A DNA stretch of 64,000 bases from an uncultured Microbulbifer sp. GTDB taxonomy: Bacteria; Pseudomonadota; Gammaproteobacteria; Pseudomonadales; Cellvibrionaceae. The stretch lies in NCBI RefSeq assembly GCF_947504145.1, contig NZ_CANNGQ010000002.1, positions 62,001-126,000 on the forward strand, given 5' to 3'. This document shows, piece after piece, positions 53,308-63,467 of this stretch. The notes under the pieces were generated by a model, which was given only the letters and a program-made list of their open reading frames with translations, had not been told where the DNA came from and did no database searches. How positions within the stretch are numbered: position 1 is the stretch's first letter; each line of letters starts with the position of its first letter. The position numbers and the translations under genes are program-made.

Positions 53308-55476
53308 ATGAACAAGACCGCACTGACCCTGATCGCCGGTGCCGCGATTCCCGTGCTGGCCGCCGTCGTTGCCATCGCTGCCAATAGCGACAAACCCGCT
53401 GCCGACACCGCCAAGACCGCACACCCCGAGACCCGCTATCCCGAAACGAAAGTCGTCGCCCAGAAGGACGAGTACTTCGGCAAGAGCGTGAGCGACCCCT
53501 ACCGCTGGCTGGAGGATCAGGATTCAAAGCCGGTCAAGGAGTGGGTGACCGCGCAAAATGATTTTGCACTGCCCAAGCTGAAGGCCCTGCCGGGCTGGGA
53601 GAAGATCAACAAGCGCCTCACCGAGCTGTGGCAGTACGAGCGCTACGGTGTGCCCTACAAAAAAGCCGGCCAGGTGTTCTACGAATACAACGACGGCACC
53701 TGGGATCAGAATGTGTTTTACAGCACCCGGGATATCCACAAAGACGGCGGCGTGGTGCTGGACCCCCGCGCGCTGAGTGAAGACGGCACCATCGCGGCCA
53801 AGCGCTACTCCGTCAGCCCCAACGGTCGCTATCTGGCCTACGGCACTTCCGACGGCGGCACTGACTGGACCGACTATCACTTACGCGATCTGAAAACCCG
53901 CCGCCTCATGCCAGACCACCTCACCGGGATCAAATTCAGTGGCGCCAGCTGGGCCAAGGACGAATCCGGCTTCTACTACAGCCGCTATCCGTTCAACAAA
54001 GACGGCAGTGCCGACGACAGCAAACAGGTCTCCGTCTATTTCCACAAGATCGGCGAACCCCAGAGCAAAGATCAGTTGGTGTACGAAATCACCGATCACC
54101 CCACCCGCAATCCCGGGGCGGAAGTGAGTGACGATGGCAAATACCTGATCCTGGGCATTTTCGACGGCTACGACAGCAACGGTATCTACTACAAGGATCT
54201 GACCGATCCCAACGCCAAGGTGGTGAAGCTGCTCGACAGCTGGGATGCCCTGTACAGCTTCCTCGGCAACAACGGCAAAACCTTCTATTTCGAAACCAAT
54301 GCCGACGCCACCAATGGCCGCATCGTGGCCATTGATCTCGACAAGCCGGAAAAACCCCACTGGAAAACCCTGGTACCCGAGCAGAAAGACGCACTGCAGA
54401 GTGCCAGCCTGATCGGCGGACGCTTCGTACTGCACTACCTGGAAGACGCCAAATCCAAGGTGCTGGTGACCGATCTGAATGGCAAACAACAGTACGCACT
54501 GAAACTGCCGGGCATGGGCACCGTGGAAGGCTTTCACGGCGATCCGGACGACAGCGAGACGTACTACGCCTTCAGTAACTTTCTGACCCCGCCGAGCATT
54601 TACAAACTGGACGTGGCCAGCGGCAAGAGCGAAAAAGTCAAAGCGCCGAAATATCCCGCAGACTTTTCCGATTACACCGTCAGTCAGCATTTTTTCACCA
54701 GCAAAGACGGCACCCGTGTACCCCTGTTCCTGGTGAATAAAAAAGGCCTGAAGAAAGACGGCAAAAATCCCACCCTGCTGTACGGCTACGGCGGATTCAA
54801 TGCCGCACAGCTGCCGCAGTTTTATACCCGCTTTGCCGGCTGGCTGGACATGGGCGGCACCTTCGCCATGGTCAGCCTGCGCGGTGGCAGCGAATACGGT
54901 GGCGACTGGCACAAGGCCGGTACCAAACTGCAAAAGCAGAATGTGTTCGATGATTTTATCGGGGCTGCGGAATGGCTGATTAAAGAAAACATTACCGCAC
55001 CGGAGAAGCTCGGCATTATGGGCCGCTCAAATGGCGGACTATTGGTAGGCGCCACCGAAGTACAGCGCCCGGATCTGTTCAAGGTCGCGCTGCCCATCGT
55101 CGGTGTACTGGATATGCTGCGCTATCACACCGCATCCGCCAACGCGCGCCAGTGGTCCAGTGACTACGGCCTGTCGGAAAACAAAGACGAGTTTGCAGCG
55201 CTCTACGCCTACTCGCCGGTGCACAACACCAAAAAAGGCACCTGCTACCCGGCCACCCTGATCACCACCGCCGATCGTGACGATCGCGTAGTACCCTGGC
55301 ACAGCTACAAGTTCGCCGCCGCCCTACAGCGCGATCAGGGCTGTAACAACCCGATCTATCTCGCGGTAGAAACCCGCGCGGGCCACGGCGCCGGCAAACC
55401 GGTGTGGATGCAGGTGGAAGACTTCACCAACCAGTATGCGTTTCTTGCTCATGAACTCGGGCTCAAGATCCAGTAG
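53308..55476 (+). CDS. Prolyl oligopeptidase family serine peptidase (S9A), exported
   Basis: A 722-residue protein with an N-terminal signal or anchor (ALTLIAGAAIPVLAAVVAIAA). The N-terminal propeller (about 75-440) starts after DPYRWLEDQDSKPVKEWV, a family hallmark. The catalytic triad is Ser574 in MGRSNGGLLVG, Asp659 in DRDDRVVP and His693 in RAGHGAGKP. Cleaves short proline-containing peptides. The envelope location fits a peptide-scavenging role with the DUF885 and COG4324 proteins nearby. Confidence 0.95.
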   Translation: MNKTALTLIAGAAIPVLAAVVAIAANSDKPAADTAKTAHPETRYPETKVVAQKDEYFGKSVSDPYRWLEDQDSKPVKEWVTAQNDFALPKLKALPGWEKINKRLTELWQYERYGVPYKKAGQVFYEYNDGTWDQNVFYSTRDIHKDGGVVLDPRALSEDGTIAAKRYSVSPNGRYLAYGTSDGGTDWTDYHLRDLKTRRLMPDHLTGIKFSGASWAKDESGFYYSRYPFNKDGSADDSKQVSVYFHKIGEPQSKDQLVYEITDHPTRNPGAEVSDDGKYLILGIFDGYDSNGIYYKDLTDPNAKVVKLLDSWDALYSFLGNNGKTFYFETNADATNGRIVAIDLDKPEKPHWKTLVPEQKDALQSASLIGGRFVLHYLEDAKSKVLVTDLNGKQQYALKLPGMGTVEGFHGDPDDSETYYAFSNFLTPPSIYKLDVASGKSEKVKAPKYPADFSDYTVSQHFFTSKDGTRVPLFLVNKKGLKKDGKNPTLLYGYGGFNAAQLPQFYTRFAGWLDMGGTFAMVSLRGGSEYGGDWHKAGTKLQKQNVFDDFIGAAEWLIKENITAPEKLGIMGRSNGGLLVGATEVQRPDLFKVALPIVGVLDMLRYHTASANARQWSSDYGLSENKDEFAALYAYSPVHNTKKGTCYPATLITTADRDDRVVPWHSYKFAAALQRDQGCNNPIYLAVETRAGHGAGKPVWMQVEDFTNQYAFLAHELGLKIQ

Positions 55477-55487
55477 TCTCTGATCTA

Positions 55488-55509
55488 CCCGGGCGCGTAC
55501 CTGCGCCCG
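55488..55509. other. Hairpin between prolyl oligopeptidase and SDR genes
   Basis: CCGGGCGC-GTACCT-GCGCCCGG (55488-55509), an 8-bp GC-rich stem without a T-tract. It lies 11 bases after the peptidase stop and may act as a partial, Rho-type or protective element. Confidence 0.4.
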
Positions 55510-55532
55510 GAAGTTGAGAGGCAAATTACAGA

Positions 55533-56543
55533 ATGCGTGCATTTGTCACCGGCGGCACCGGCTTTCTCGGTGCCAACCTGATCGAGCAGCTGGTTGCGGA
55601 CGGCTGGCAGGTCACCGCCATGTACCGGCCGGGCGGGAATACCGATCGCCCGCAGGCACTGGGTGCAACGCCGGTGCAGGCGACTCTGGATAACCCGGAG
55701 TCCCTGCGCGCAGCACTGCCTGAGGAGCTGGATGCGGTGTTCCACATCGCCGGCAACACCAGCATGTGGCGCGGGGGCAATGCCCAACAGTGGCAGGACA
55801 ATGTGGTCGGCTCGGCCAATCTTGCCCGGGTTGCCCGAGCGCATTTTGCGCAACAGACCAGGCCGGGGCGGATGATCGTCACCAGTTCCATATCCGCCTA
55901 CGGCTATCACCGGGGCGTCATCACCGAGGCCAGCCCCAAGCTGGCTACTCATCCCCGCGACCACTACCACTATTCGAAGCTGCACGCGGAGCTGGCGGTG
56001 CAGGAGGAAATTGCTCAAGGTCTGGATGCCGTATTTCTCAATCCCTGCGCCATCGTCGGCAAGTACGATGTCTCCAGCTGGGCACAGACCTTTTTTCTGC
56101 TGGCGGAAAACAAACTGCCCGGTGTGCCGCCGGGGGGCGGATCTTTCTGCCATGCGGGCGCAGTGGCGCGCGCGCATATCGAGGCGTTCCACCGCGGCCG
56201 CTGCGGTGAGAACTACATCCTTGCCGGCACCGATGCCAGTTTTCTCGAATTCTTCCGCCTGATCGCCGATCTGGTGGGCGTGCCCGCGCCCCGGCGCACC
56301 ACACCGGCGTTCGCCATTCACACCGTCGCCGCGATTTCCGATTGGGTTTCCCGCGTGAGCGGACGCGAACCTGCGGTGACCCCGCAAAAAGCGCGCATGC
56401 TGACGGACCGTGCGCTGGCGGATTGCACCCGCGCACAGCGTGAACTGGGTTATCGCAATTCGGTGGCGCTTGCGGATATGCTCACTGAATCCCGGGACTG
56501 GTTGGTGGAGGAAGGGCTGCTGACGCTGCCGCGCTCCCAATAA
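55533..56543 (+). CDS. NAD-dependent epimerase/dehydratase (extended SDR)
   Basis: A 336-residue Rossmann protein with the NAD motif TGGTGFLGANLIEQL (about 6-20) and the catalytic Ser/Tyr/Lys set in VTSSISAYGYH and HYHYSKLHAE (YxxxK). The C-terminal part differs from sugar epimerases and resembles steroid-dehydrogenase-like and dihydroflavonol-reductase-like SDRs. The substrate cannot be assigned. It may be co-transcribed with the preceding peptidase gene, but the functional link is unclear. Confidence 0.88.
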   Translation: MRAFVTGGTGFLGANLIEQLVADGWQVTAMYRPGGNTDRPQALGATPVQATLDNPESLRAALPEELDAVFHIAGNTSMWRGGNAQQWQDNVVGSANLARVARAHFAQQTRPGRMIVTSSISAYGYHRGVITEASPKLATHPRDHYHYSKLHAELAVQEEIAQGLDAVFLNPCAIVGKYDVSSWAQTFFLLAENKLPGVPPGGGSFCHAGAVARAHIEAFHRGRCGENYILAGTDASFLEFFRLIADLVGVPAPRRTTPAFAIHTVAAISDWVSRVSGREPAVTPQKARMLTDRALADCTRAQRELGYRNSVALADMLTESRDWLVEEGLLTLPRSQ

Positions 56544-56560
56544 TTTGCTAGATACTGGTT

Positions 56561-56650
56561 ATGAATCGTCAAAATATTATTTTTCTTCTGGTGTTGACGC
56601 TGTTGGTACTGCAGCTGGTGCAGCACTATTTCTTCTCCGGCGCCCCGTAG
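56561..56650 (+). CDS. Putative 29-residue single-pass membrane peptide
   Basis: ATG at 56561, TAG at 56648-56650. The peptide starts MNRQNIIFLLVLTLLVLQL and ends HYFFSGAP: one hydrophobic helix with a short polar start. It lies 17 bases after the SDR stop and 64 before mscS. No strong Shine-Dalgarno is visible, so it may be chance; small single-helix proteins of this type are often missed in annotation. Confidence 0.35.
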   Translation: MNRQNIIFLLVLTLLVLQLVQHYFFSGAP

Positions 56651-56714
56651 CGCCCGGGGCCTTGCCTGTCTTATGCTTCGCACTGCATTTTATTACTAGT
56701 CGGGGGATCGCTCT

Positions 56715-57569
56715 GTGGATGGATTGAAAGCGCAACTGGAAGAACTGTGGCCAGTGGTGATGGAAGTTGGCCTGAATGTGTTGTGGGCACTGATGGCGCT
56801 GGTGGTGACCTGGATCGCCGCAAAAATCGTGTCCCGCGCGGTCAATCGGCTCACCGAGCGCGGTATCGACGAAACCCTGGTACCGGTGCTGGAAACCCTC
56901 GCCGTGTGGGGCACCTATGTGGTGGGTGGCCTGGTGGTGCTGGACATCTTCGGCGCCAACACCACTTCGCTGGTAGCGCTGCTGGGTGCCGCCGGCCTGG
57001 CCATTGGCCTTGCACTAAAGGACACGCTGCAGAGCATCGCCGCCGGTTTTGTGCTGCTGGGGCTGCGGCCTTTCCGTGTGGGAGAGACCATCCAGTTCGG
57101 CAGCATCATCGGTACCGTGCGCAAGATCGGCCTGTTCACCACCGAGCTGGATACCCCGGACGGCCTGCGCATTTCTGCTCCCAACGACAAGGTGTGGGGT
57201 GAGACCCTGACCAATTTCACCCGCAATGCCAGTCGCCGTATCGAGATCATCGCCAGCATTGCCTACGGCGACGACATCGAGACCGGCATGCGCGTACTGC
57301 GCAACCTGGTGGCGGAAGAGCCGCGTATCCTCACCGACCCGGAGCCGGCTTACGCCGTGCGTGCGCTGGCCGACAGCTCGGTCAACCTGCACCTGCGCGC
57401 CTGGGCCAAGACCGATGAATACTGGGATGTGTACTGGGCGCTGATGAAGAAGCTCAAGCCCGCACTGGAGGCCGAAGGCCTGACCATTCCCTTCCCCCAG
57501 CGCGAACTGCATATCGTCAATGGTGCGGAAAAGAATATTTCAAAGGCGGAAACTCTGGAGCAGGAGTGA
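56715..57569 (+). CDS. Small-conductance mechanosensitive channel (MscS family)
   Basis: A 284-residue channel protein starting at a GTG. Three N-terminal hydrophobic segments lead to the pore helix LVALLGAAGLAIGLALKDTLQSIAAG (about 86-112), rich in Ala and Gly as in MscS TM3. A beta domain (FRVGETIQFGSIIGTVRKIGLF) and the C-terminal alpha/beta cage follow. Opens under membrane tension to release solutes after osmotic downshock, useful for a marine organism. Confidence 0.94.
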   Translation: MDGLKAQLEELWPVVMEVGLNVLWALMALVVTWIAAKIVSRAVNRLTERGIDETLVPVLETLAVWGTYVVGGLVVLDIFGANTTSLVALLGAAGLAIGLALKDTLQSIAAGFVLLGLRPFRVGETIQFGSIIGTVRKIGLFTTELDTPDGLRISAPNDKVWGETLTNFTRNASRRIEIIASIAYGDDIETGMRVLRNLVAEEPRILTDPEPAYAVRALADSSVNLHLRAWAKTDEYWDVYWALMKKLKPALEAEGLTIPFPQRELHIVNGAEKNISKAETLEQE

Positions 57570-57790
57570 GCCGGCCAGTGGCATGGAACCTGCGCTTGAA
57601 AGTGAGCAAGTGCCAATTCTGTGTCATTCTGTAGCCCAATCGGCTCCGCCGCCCCGCACTGCCGTGCGAGTCGGCTGATTTTTTGTGACAAATCTGTATC
57701 GTTACCTTCGATATTCGAAGTTGAATTCTGATCGAATTCTCCTTCCCGAATCCACCTAATAACTGCAACGCTTTTACAAGAGGCTAAATT

Positions 57791-59680
57791 ATGCGCAAGG
57801 CGCTCCTGAGTTTGGTGATCGCAGCGGCCGTGGCCGGCTGTCAGCAGAGTGAAGATCCGAAGAAAAACACTGAACAGGCCAATGGGGCCCAATCCGGCGA
57901 ACAGGCCACCCAATTGCCGCTGACCCCGGAAGACCACCAGCAGGACGAGACCAAGCGTCTCACCGAGTGGTTTGACAGCAAATTTGAGGAGCAGCTGCAA
58001 TTCAGCCCCATCCAGCTCAGCTACCTGGGCCGCAAGGAGCAGTACGACAAAATCGACGATATGACCAAGGCCGCCGACGAGCGCGAGCTGGCCTGGAAGA
58101 AAGCCACCGTCGAGGAAATGAAACAGCAGTTCGACTACGACAAGCTGGCCGCCGAGGGCAAAGAGTCCTACGACCTGTGGATCCAGCAATACGAACAGCA
58201 GAAAGCCAACCAGCCGTGGGCGGATCACGGTTACTTCGCCAGCGAGCTGGGCGGCCCGGAAGCGCAACTTCCCACCTTCATGATCAACCAGCACAAGGTG
58301 GAAACCGAGCAGGACATGCGTGACTACATCGCCCGTATCGGCGGTATCAGCACGGCCCTCGACCAGCTGCTGGAGCGCGCTCAGGGTTCCGCCGAAAAAG
58401 GCATTCGCCCGCCCCAGTTCACCTATGACCTGGCGATCGAGCGTGCCGAGAAGGTCACCACTGGCCAGCCGTTTGGTGATGGCGAAGATTCCCCGCTGAT
58501 GGCCGACGCGAAGAAGAAAATCGCAGCGCTGAAAGACGCCGGTACCATTGATGAGACCACAGCCAAGGAGCTGCAGGCGGAAGTGGCGAAAGCCCTCACC
58601 AGCCAAATGAAGCCTTCCTACGACGCCTACATCGCCTGGCTGAAGGAAGACAAGCCCAATGCGGACGAAGTGCCGAGAGGTGTTTCCAACCTGCCGGACG
58701 GTGACGATTACTACAGCAACCGCCTGGCCCACTACACCACCCTGCCGATGACTGCCGACGAAGTGCACCAGCTCGGCCTGGACGAAGTGGCGCGCATCCG
58801 CAAGGAAATGGAAGCGATCAAGGACAAGGTAGAATTTGACGGTGACCTGCAGGAATTTTTCACCTTCATCCGTACCGACGACAAGTTCTACTACCCCAAC
58901 ACCGATGAAGGGCGTAAGGAATATCTCGAAGAAGTAGAGGGCTACCTCGCCGATATCGAAGCGAAGTTGCCGGAATACTTTGGCATCCTGCCCAAGGCCA
59001 AGCTGCAGGTGAAGCGTGTGGAGGCATTCCGCGAAGTACCCGGCGGCGCCCAGCACTATTCATCCGGCACCCCGGACGGATCGCGTCCAGGTACCTACTA
59101 CGTACATATGTCTGACATGAGCGCCCTGTCCACCGCGGATATGGAAACCGTGACCTACCACGAGGGTAACCCCGGTCACCATATGCAGATCTCCATTGCC
59201 CAGGAGCTGGAAAATATCCCGCAGTTTCGCACCCAGGCGCACTTCACCCCGTATATCGAAGGCTGGGCACTGTACTCTGAAAAACTTTCAAAAGAGATGG
59301 GCCAGTTCCAGGATCCTTACCGCGACTTCGGTCGTCTGACTGCAGAAATGTGGCGTGCGATCCGCCTGGTGGTGGATACCGGCATGCACTCCAAAGGCTG
59401 GAGCCAGGATCAGGCGGTGGAATATTTCCTGGAAAACTCCGCGATTCCAGAAGGCGCTGTGCGCTCCGAAGTACGCCGCTACCTCACCTACCCGGGCCAG
59501 GCGACCTCGTACAAAATAGGAATGCTGAAAATCGAAGAACTGCGCGGCAATGCGGAAAAAGAACTCGGCGACCAGTTTGATATCCGCGCTTTCCACGACA
59601 CCGTTCTGGGTGGTGGCGCACTGCCACTGCCGCTGTTGGAAAAACGTGTTAATGACTGGGTGGAAAGCGTGAAAAAATAA
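57791..59680 (+). CDS. DUF885 family lipoprotein, putative zinc peptidase
   Basis: A 629-residue protein. Lipobox VAGC (Cys17) follows a basic start. An alpha-helical body carries the zinc-site motif HEGNPGHH (457-464), with EGWALYSEKL (about 490-499) downstream as the second glutamate region. This matches the DUF885 family, thought to contain carboxypeptidase-like metallopeptidases. The first 40 mature residues are a Gln/Glu-rich linker. A strong terminator follows. Confidence 0.88.
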   Translation: MRKALLSLVIAAAVAGCQQSEDPKKNTEQANGAQSGEQATQLPLTPEDHQQDETKRLTEWFDSKFEEQLQFSPIQLSYLGRKEQYDKIDDMTKAADERELAWKKATVEEMKQQFDYDKLAAEGKESYDLWIQQYEQQKANQPWADHGYFASELGGPEAQLPTFMINQHKVETEQDMRDYIARIGGISTALDQLLERAQGSAEKGIRPPQFTYDLAIERAEKVTTGQPFGDGEDSPLMADAKKKIAALKDAGTIDETTAKELQAEVAKALTSQMKPSYDAYIAWLKEDKPNADEVPRGVSNLPDGDDYYSNRLAHYTTLPMTADEVHQLGLDEVARIRKEMEAIKDKVEFDGDLQEFFTFIRTDDKFYYPNTDEGRKEYLEEVEGYLADIEAKLPEYFGILPKAKLQVKRVEAFREVPGGAQHYSSGTPDGSRPGTYYVHMSDMSALSTADMETVTYHEGNPGHHMQISIAQELENIPQFRTQAHFTPYIEGWALYSEKLSKEMGQFQDPYRDFGRLTAEMWRAIRLVVDTGMHSKGWSQDQAVEYFLENSAIPEGAVRSEVRRYLTYPGQATSYKIGMLKIEELRGNAEKELGDQFDIRAFHDTVLGGGALPLPLLEKRVNDWVESVKK

Positions 59681-59697
59681 TTTCATCGGGAATGAAG

Positions 59698-59727
59698 ATA
59701 GCGGGCCAGGTGCCCGCTATTTTTTTG
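59698..59727 (+). terminator. Rho-independent terminator after DUF885 gene
   Basis: ATAGCGGGC (59698-59706), loop CAGGT, GCCCGCTAT (59712-59720), then seven T (59721-59727). Confidence 0.93.
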
Positions 59728-59918
59728 CCCAGAATGAACCCGACGTGAAATTCAAATAAAAATTACGCTCGACAAAATAATACGGATCACTAAATGCGCG
59801 CCGAATGACGATCTTGTGATTAAAGGCACAGAAAACCACGATCTCCCAAAATCTGATAATCCACACCCGAATTCCTACCGTAATTATTTCCGCAACGAAT
59901 TAACAACGGGTTTGGAAT

Positions 59919-60695
59919 ATGTTGAATATCAAACAGAGTCTATTGGCTGCCGCCATGGGCGTGGCAAGCGTAAACGCTTTGGCGGATGGTTTTTATCTTT
60001 CCGGAAGCCTCAGTTACAACGAGATGGATGATACCTATAACGACGGTAGTTTTACCCAGCAATTCATCACCGGTCCTGGCACCGCCATTCCCGCTGGCGT
60101 TGTGCTACCCGTCGGTACGGCAGTGGGTTGGAATACGGACGTGGACAGCGGAGCCGGTGCCAATCTCGCTATTGGCTGGCAGATGAACCAGTTGCGTTTT
60201 GAAGCGGAATACGCCTACGCCAGCCATGACGTGGATTCACATTTCAATGTAATGGCGGCTGGGATCGATCTTAGCAACGAAGACGCTGGCGTGCTGGTGA
60301 GCGGCTTGCCCGGGAACCTGGGTATTTCCGTAGCGGACCTGGTTGCCGACGGTGCCGGAGACTTTACCGCGGACTATCTGTTCATCAATGCGTTTTACGA
60401 TTTCGATATCAGCTGGACGCTGAAGCCATATATTGGTGCGGGTATTGGTAATGCCTGGGTAGATGTTGAGTACAACCCGTCGGGGGTGGGGATCATCGAT
60501 GACGATGACAGCGTATTCGCCTATCAGGTAATGGCGGGGTTGAACTATTGGTGCAGCGAGCAGCTGAGCTTTTTCGGCGGGCTGCGCTGGCGTCAGACAG
60601 ATGATATTGAAGTGAGAGCGGACCTGCTGCCCGCCAGTTTTGAAATAGAAAACGAAAGCTGGCTCGCAGAAATTGGTGCCCGCTGGAAGTTTTGA
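59919..60695 (+). CDS. Outer-membrane beta-barrel protein
   Basis: A 258-residue protein. The signal peptide (MLNIKQSLLAAAMGVASVNA) is cut near ALA-DG. The mature part alternates hydrophobic and polar residues with paired aromatics, has GAGIGNAWVDVEYN and FFGGLRWRQTDDIEV near the end, and finishes EIGARWKF with a terminal Phe, the signal for insertion by the Bam complex. It resembles small eight-stranded barrels (P44/Msp2-like or OmpW-like). The substrate or role is unknown. It has its own terminator. Confidence 0.85.
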   Translation: MLNIKQSLLAAAMGVASVNALADGFYLSGSLSYNEMDDTYNDGSFTQQFITGPGTAIPAGVVLPVGTAVGWNTDVDSGAGANLAIGWQMNQLRFEAEYAYASHDVDSHFNVMAAGIDLSNEDAGVLVSGLPGNLGISVADLVADGAGDFTADYLFINAFYDFDISWTLKPYIGAGIGNAWVDVEYNPSGVGIIDDDDSVFAYQVMAGLNYWCSEQLSFFGGLRWRQTDDIEVRADLLPASFEIENESWLAEIGARWKF

Positions 60696-60729
60696 AGTAT
60701 AAGAGTCATGCCCTCGAGTTGCCCCGTTC

Positions 60730-60754
60730 AAGCCGCCTTACAGGCGGCTTTTTT
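60730..60754 (+). terminator. Rho-independent terminator after outer-membrane barrel gene
   Basis: AAGCCGCC (60730-60737), loop TTACA, GGCGGCTT (60743-60750), then four T. Confidence 0.92.
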
Positions 60755-60929
60755 CTACGCCTTGCGAAATAGTTGCCTGGGGTGTCGCTCCATTTAACAG
60801 TCTCATCATGGAGACTAACCTGGAGCACAGAAGCCCCATGCGATCTGATTGATATGGTACTGCTAGATTGTAGTAAGGGCTCTCTCCCACAGATGGCCCC
60901 AGTATTCGTTTGTGCGAAAAGGGCATAAC

Positions 60930-63467
60930 GTGCAGCAATCTACTCCGCCGGCGGCGTCGACAACAGCGAAAGACCTTGAAAAGGCCGACCTGGATAGCGT
61001 GTACGCCAAACTGAAGACATCCGGCAAAGGCCTGTCCGCTGCCGAGGCAGATACGCGCCTGCAACAATACGGTCCCAATGCGATTCTCGCCAAAGAAGAA
61101 AGCGCCTTGAAACGTTTCCTGCGCTATTTCTGGGGGCCTATCCCGTGGATGATCGAAGGTGCCGCATTGCTGTCGGCGATCATTGGGCACTGGGCGGATT
61201 TTTCCATCATTGTGCTGTTGCTGTTGTACAACGCGGCCACCGGGTTCTGGCAGGAGCGCAAGGCATCGATGGCGCTGGCGGCGCTGAAGGCGGGCATGGC
61301 GCCCAAAGCCGAAGTGTTGCGGGACGGCAAATACCAGAGCATCGATGCCGTGTCAGTGGTGCCCGGGGATATTGTACGCATCCGCCTCGGCCAGATAGTC
61401 CCGGCGGATGTGCGCTTTGTTGATGGCGAATCCATCAGCATCGATCAGGCGGCGCTGACCGGGGAATCTTTGCCGGTGGACAAGAAGGTCGGCGACATCG
61501 GCTATTCCGGCAGTATCGCCAAGCGCGGCTCCATGAGCGCGGTAGTGATTGGTACCGGCTCGAACACCTTTTTCGGGCGCACCGCCAGTCTGGTGGCCGG
61601 TGCCGGCAAGGGACTTTCCCACTCGCAGCGGGCGATGACGCAGATTGGCGATTTCCTGATTGTCCTGTGCTTGTTGCTGGCGTTGATACTGGTAGGCAGT
61701 GAGCTGCACCGGGATATCGTTTCCGCGGAACACTGGCACTGGTCCGATGCGCTGGATATTTTGCGCCTGGTACTGGTGTTGCTGATTGCCTCCATTCCCG
61801 TGGCCTTGCCTTCGGTGGTCACGGTCACCAATGCCCTGGGTGCCCTGGCGCTCTCGCGCAAGAAAGCCATTGTGTCGCGCCTGGAGGCCATTGAGGAGTT
61901 GGCCGGTGTGGACATCCTGTGCACCGACAAAACCGGCACCCTCACCAAGAATGCGCTTTCCCTGCACGAACCGCAGCTGTTTGACGCGGAAGACGCCGAT
62001 ACCCTGATTACCGGCGCGGCGCTCGCCTCCGAAGCGGGCTCCTCCGACCCTATCGACGCGGCAATTTTTGCCGGCGTCACTGATCCCGGCGCGCTGCAGA
62101 AATATCGGCGCGGCACCTTCACCCCCTTCGACCCAGTGAGCAAACACACGCTTTCCGAGGTCACCGATGCCGATGGCCATGCACTCACCTTTGCCAAGGG
62201 CGCACCCCAGGCGATCTCGCAGTTGTGCGGGCTGAAGGGTGAGGCGGCGGAAAAAATGGACCGCAGCGTGGCGCAATTGGCCGAACGCGGGTTGCGTGCT
62301 CTGGCCGTATCCATGTCCGCCGATGGCGGCAGCCACTGGTCGTTTCTCGGCATTCTGTCGCTGGAGGATCCGCCGCGGGAGGACTCCGCCGAAACGATTC
62401 AAAAGGCGCGCGAGCACGGCTTGGCGATAAAAATGATTACCGGCGACGACGTCGCCATCGGACGGGAAATTGCCCAACAGGTGGGCATCGGTACCAATAT
62501 CCTCAACGCCGCCGATGTTTTCCCAAAAGACATGAACCCCGATCACCTGCCGGAAACCTGCATTGATAGTGTGGAAAAAGTCGACGGTTTTGGGCGCGTT
62601 TTCCCCGAACACAAATACGCCATGGTAAAAGCGCTGCAGGGCCGCGGACACCAGGTAGCCATGACCGGTGATGGCGTCAACGATGCGCCGGCGCTAAAGC
62701 AGGCGGATTGCGGCATTGCGGTGAGCGGTGCCACCGATGCCGCGCGCGCGGCGGCGGCGATTATTCTCACCGCGCCGGGCCTGTCCACGGTGGTAGATGC
62801 CATTGACGAGGCGCGCAAAATTTTCGAGCGCATCCTGAATTACATCCTGTTCCGTGTCGCCATGACCCTCGACATTATGGCGGTGGTGGTGATCGCTACG
62901 GTGTTTTTCAATTTTTCACCGCTCACACCGGTGATGATCGTTTTGATCGCATTGCTGGACGATGTACCCATCATGACTATCGCCTACGATAATACCCGGG
63001 TGCCACCAAAGCCAATGCACTGGCATATGTATCGCCTGTTGTTCTGCGCGGGTATCCTCGGCCTGTTTGCCATTGCGCAGACCGTCGGCCTGTTGCTGAT
63101 CGGCATGGAGTGGCTGAGCAACCCGCACTGGCAATCCTGGATCAGCCTTAGCAAAGAGCAGTTGCAAACCATCGTGTTCCTGCAAATCGTCGCTGGCGGC
63201 CATTTACTGCTGTTTGTGGTGCGCGCGCGCCATGCATTTTTTGCCCGGCCCTGGCCGGCATTGCCGCTGTTTGCCGCCATCGCGGGCACGCAGGTTCTGG
63301 CGGTGCTGGTGTGTGGATTCGGCTGGCTGGTGCCCGCCATTCCCTGGAAAGTGATCGGGCTGGTGTGGCTGTATATGCTGGTGTGGATGTTGGTATTGGA
63401 TATTGTGAAAAGGGTGCTTTATCGGCACCTGCAGAATGCCGACCAGGCGCAGGAGGTAGGCCGGTGA
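60930..63467 (+). CDS. P-type H+-exporting ATPase (type IIIA)
   Basis: 845 residues from the GTG at 60930, which has AAAGGG 7 bases upstream; a GTG at 60912 is in frame but has none. Actuator-domain TGES, phosphorylation site Asp333 in CTDKTGTLTKN and hinge TGDGVNDAPALK are intact. The membrane motif ASIPVALPSVVTVTNALGA matches plasma-membrane proton pumps of plant and fungal type. About ten membrane segments are visible. Cytoplasmic GDVAIGREIAQQVGIG supports a IIIA assignment. Its last bases overlap the PPK2 start (GTGA). Confidence 0.92.
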   Translation: MQQSTPPAASTTAKDLEKADLDSVYAKLKTSGKGLSAAEADTRLQQYGPNAILAKEESALKRFLRYFWGPIPWMIEGAALLSAIIGHWADFSIIVLLLLYNAATGFWQERKASMALAALKAGMAPKAEVLRDGKYQSIDAVSVVPGDIVRIRLGQIVPADVRFVDGESISIDQAALTGESLPVDKKVGDIGYSGSIAKRGSMSAVVIGTGSNTFFGRTASLVAGAGKGLSHSQRAMTQIGDFLIVLCLLLALILVGSELHRDIVSAEHWHWSDALDILRLVLVLLIASIPVALPSVVTVTNALGALALSRKKAIVSRLEAIEELAGVDILCTDKTGTLTKNALSLHEPQLFDAEDADTLITGAALASEAGSSDPIDAAIFAGVTDPGALQKYRRGTFTPFDPVSKHTLSEVTDADGHALTFAKGAPQAISQLCGLKGEAAEKMDRSVAQLAERGLRALAVSMSADGGSHWSFLGILSLEDPPREDSAETIQKAREHGLAIKMITGDDVAIGREIAQQVGIGTNILNAADVFPKDMNPDHLPETCIDSVEKVDGFGRVFPEHKYAMVKALQGRGHQVAMTGDGVNDAPALKQADCGIAVSGATDAARAAAAIILTAPGLSTVVDAIDEARKIFERILNYILFRVAMTLDIMAVVVIATVFFNFSPLTPVMIVLIALLDDVPIMTIAYDNTRVPPKPMHWHMYRLLFCAGILGLFAIAQTVGLLLIGMEWLSNPHWQSWISLSKEQLQTIVFLQIVAGGHLLLFVVRARHAFFARPWPALPLFAAIAGTQVLAVLVCGFGWLVPAIPWKVIGLVWLYMLVWMLVLDIVKRVLYRHLQNADQAQEVGR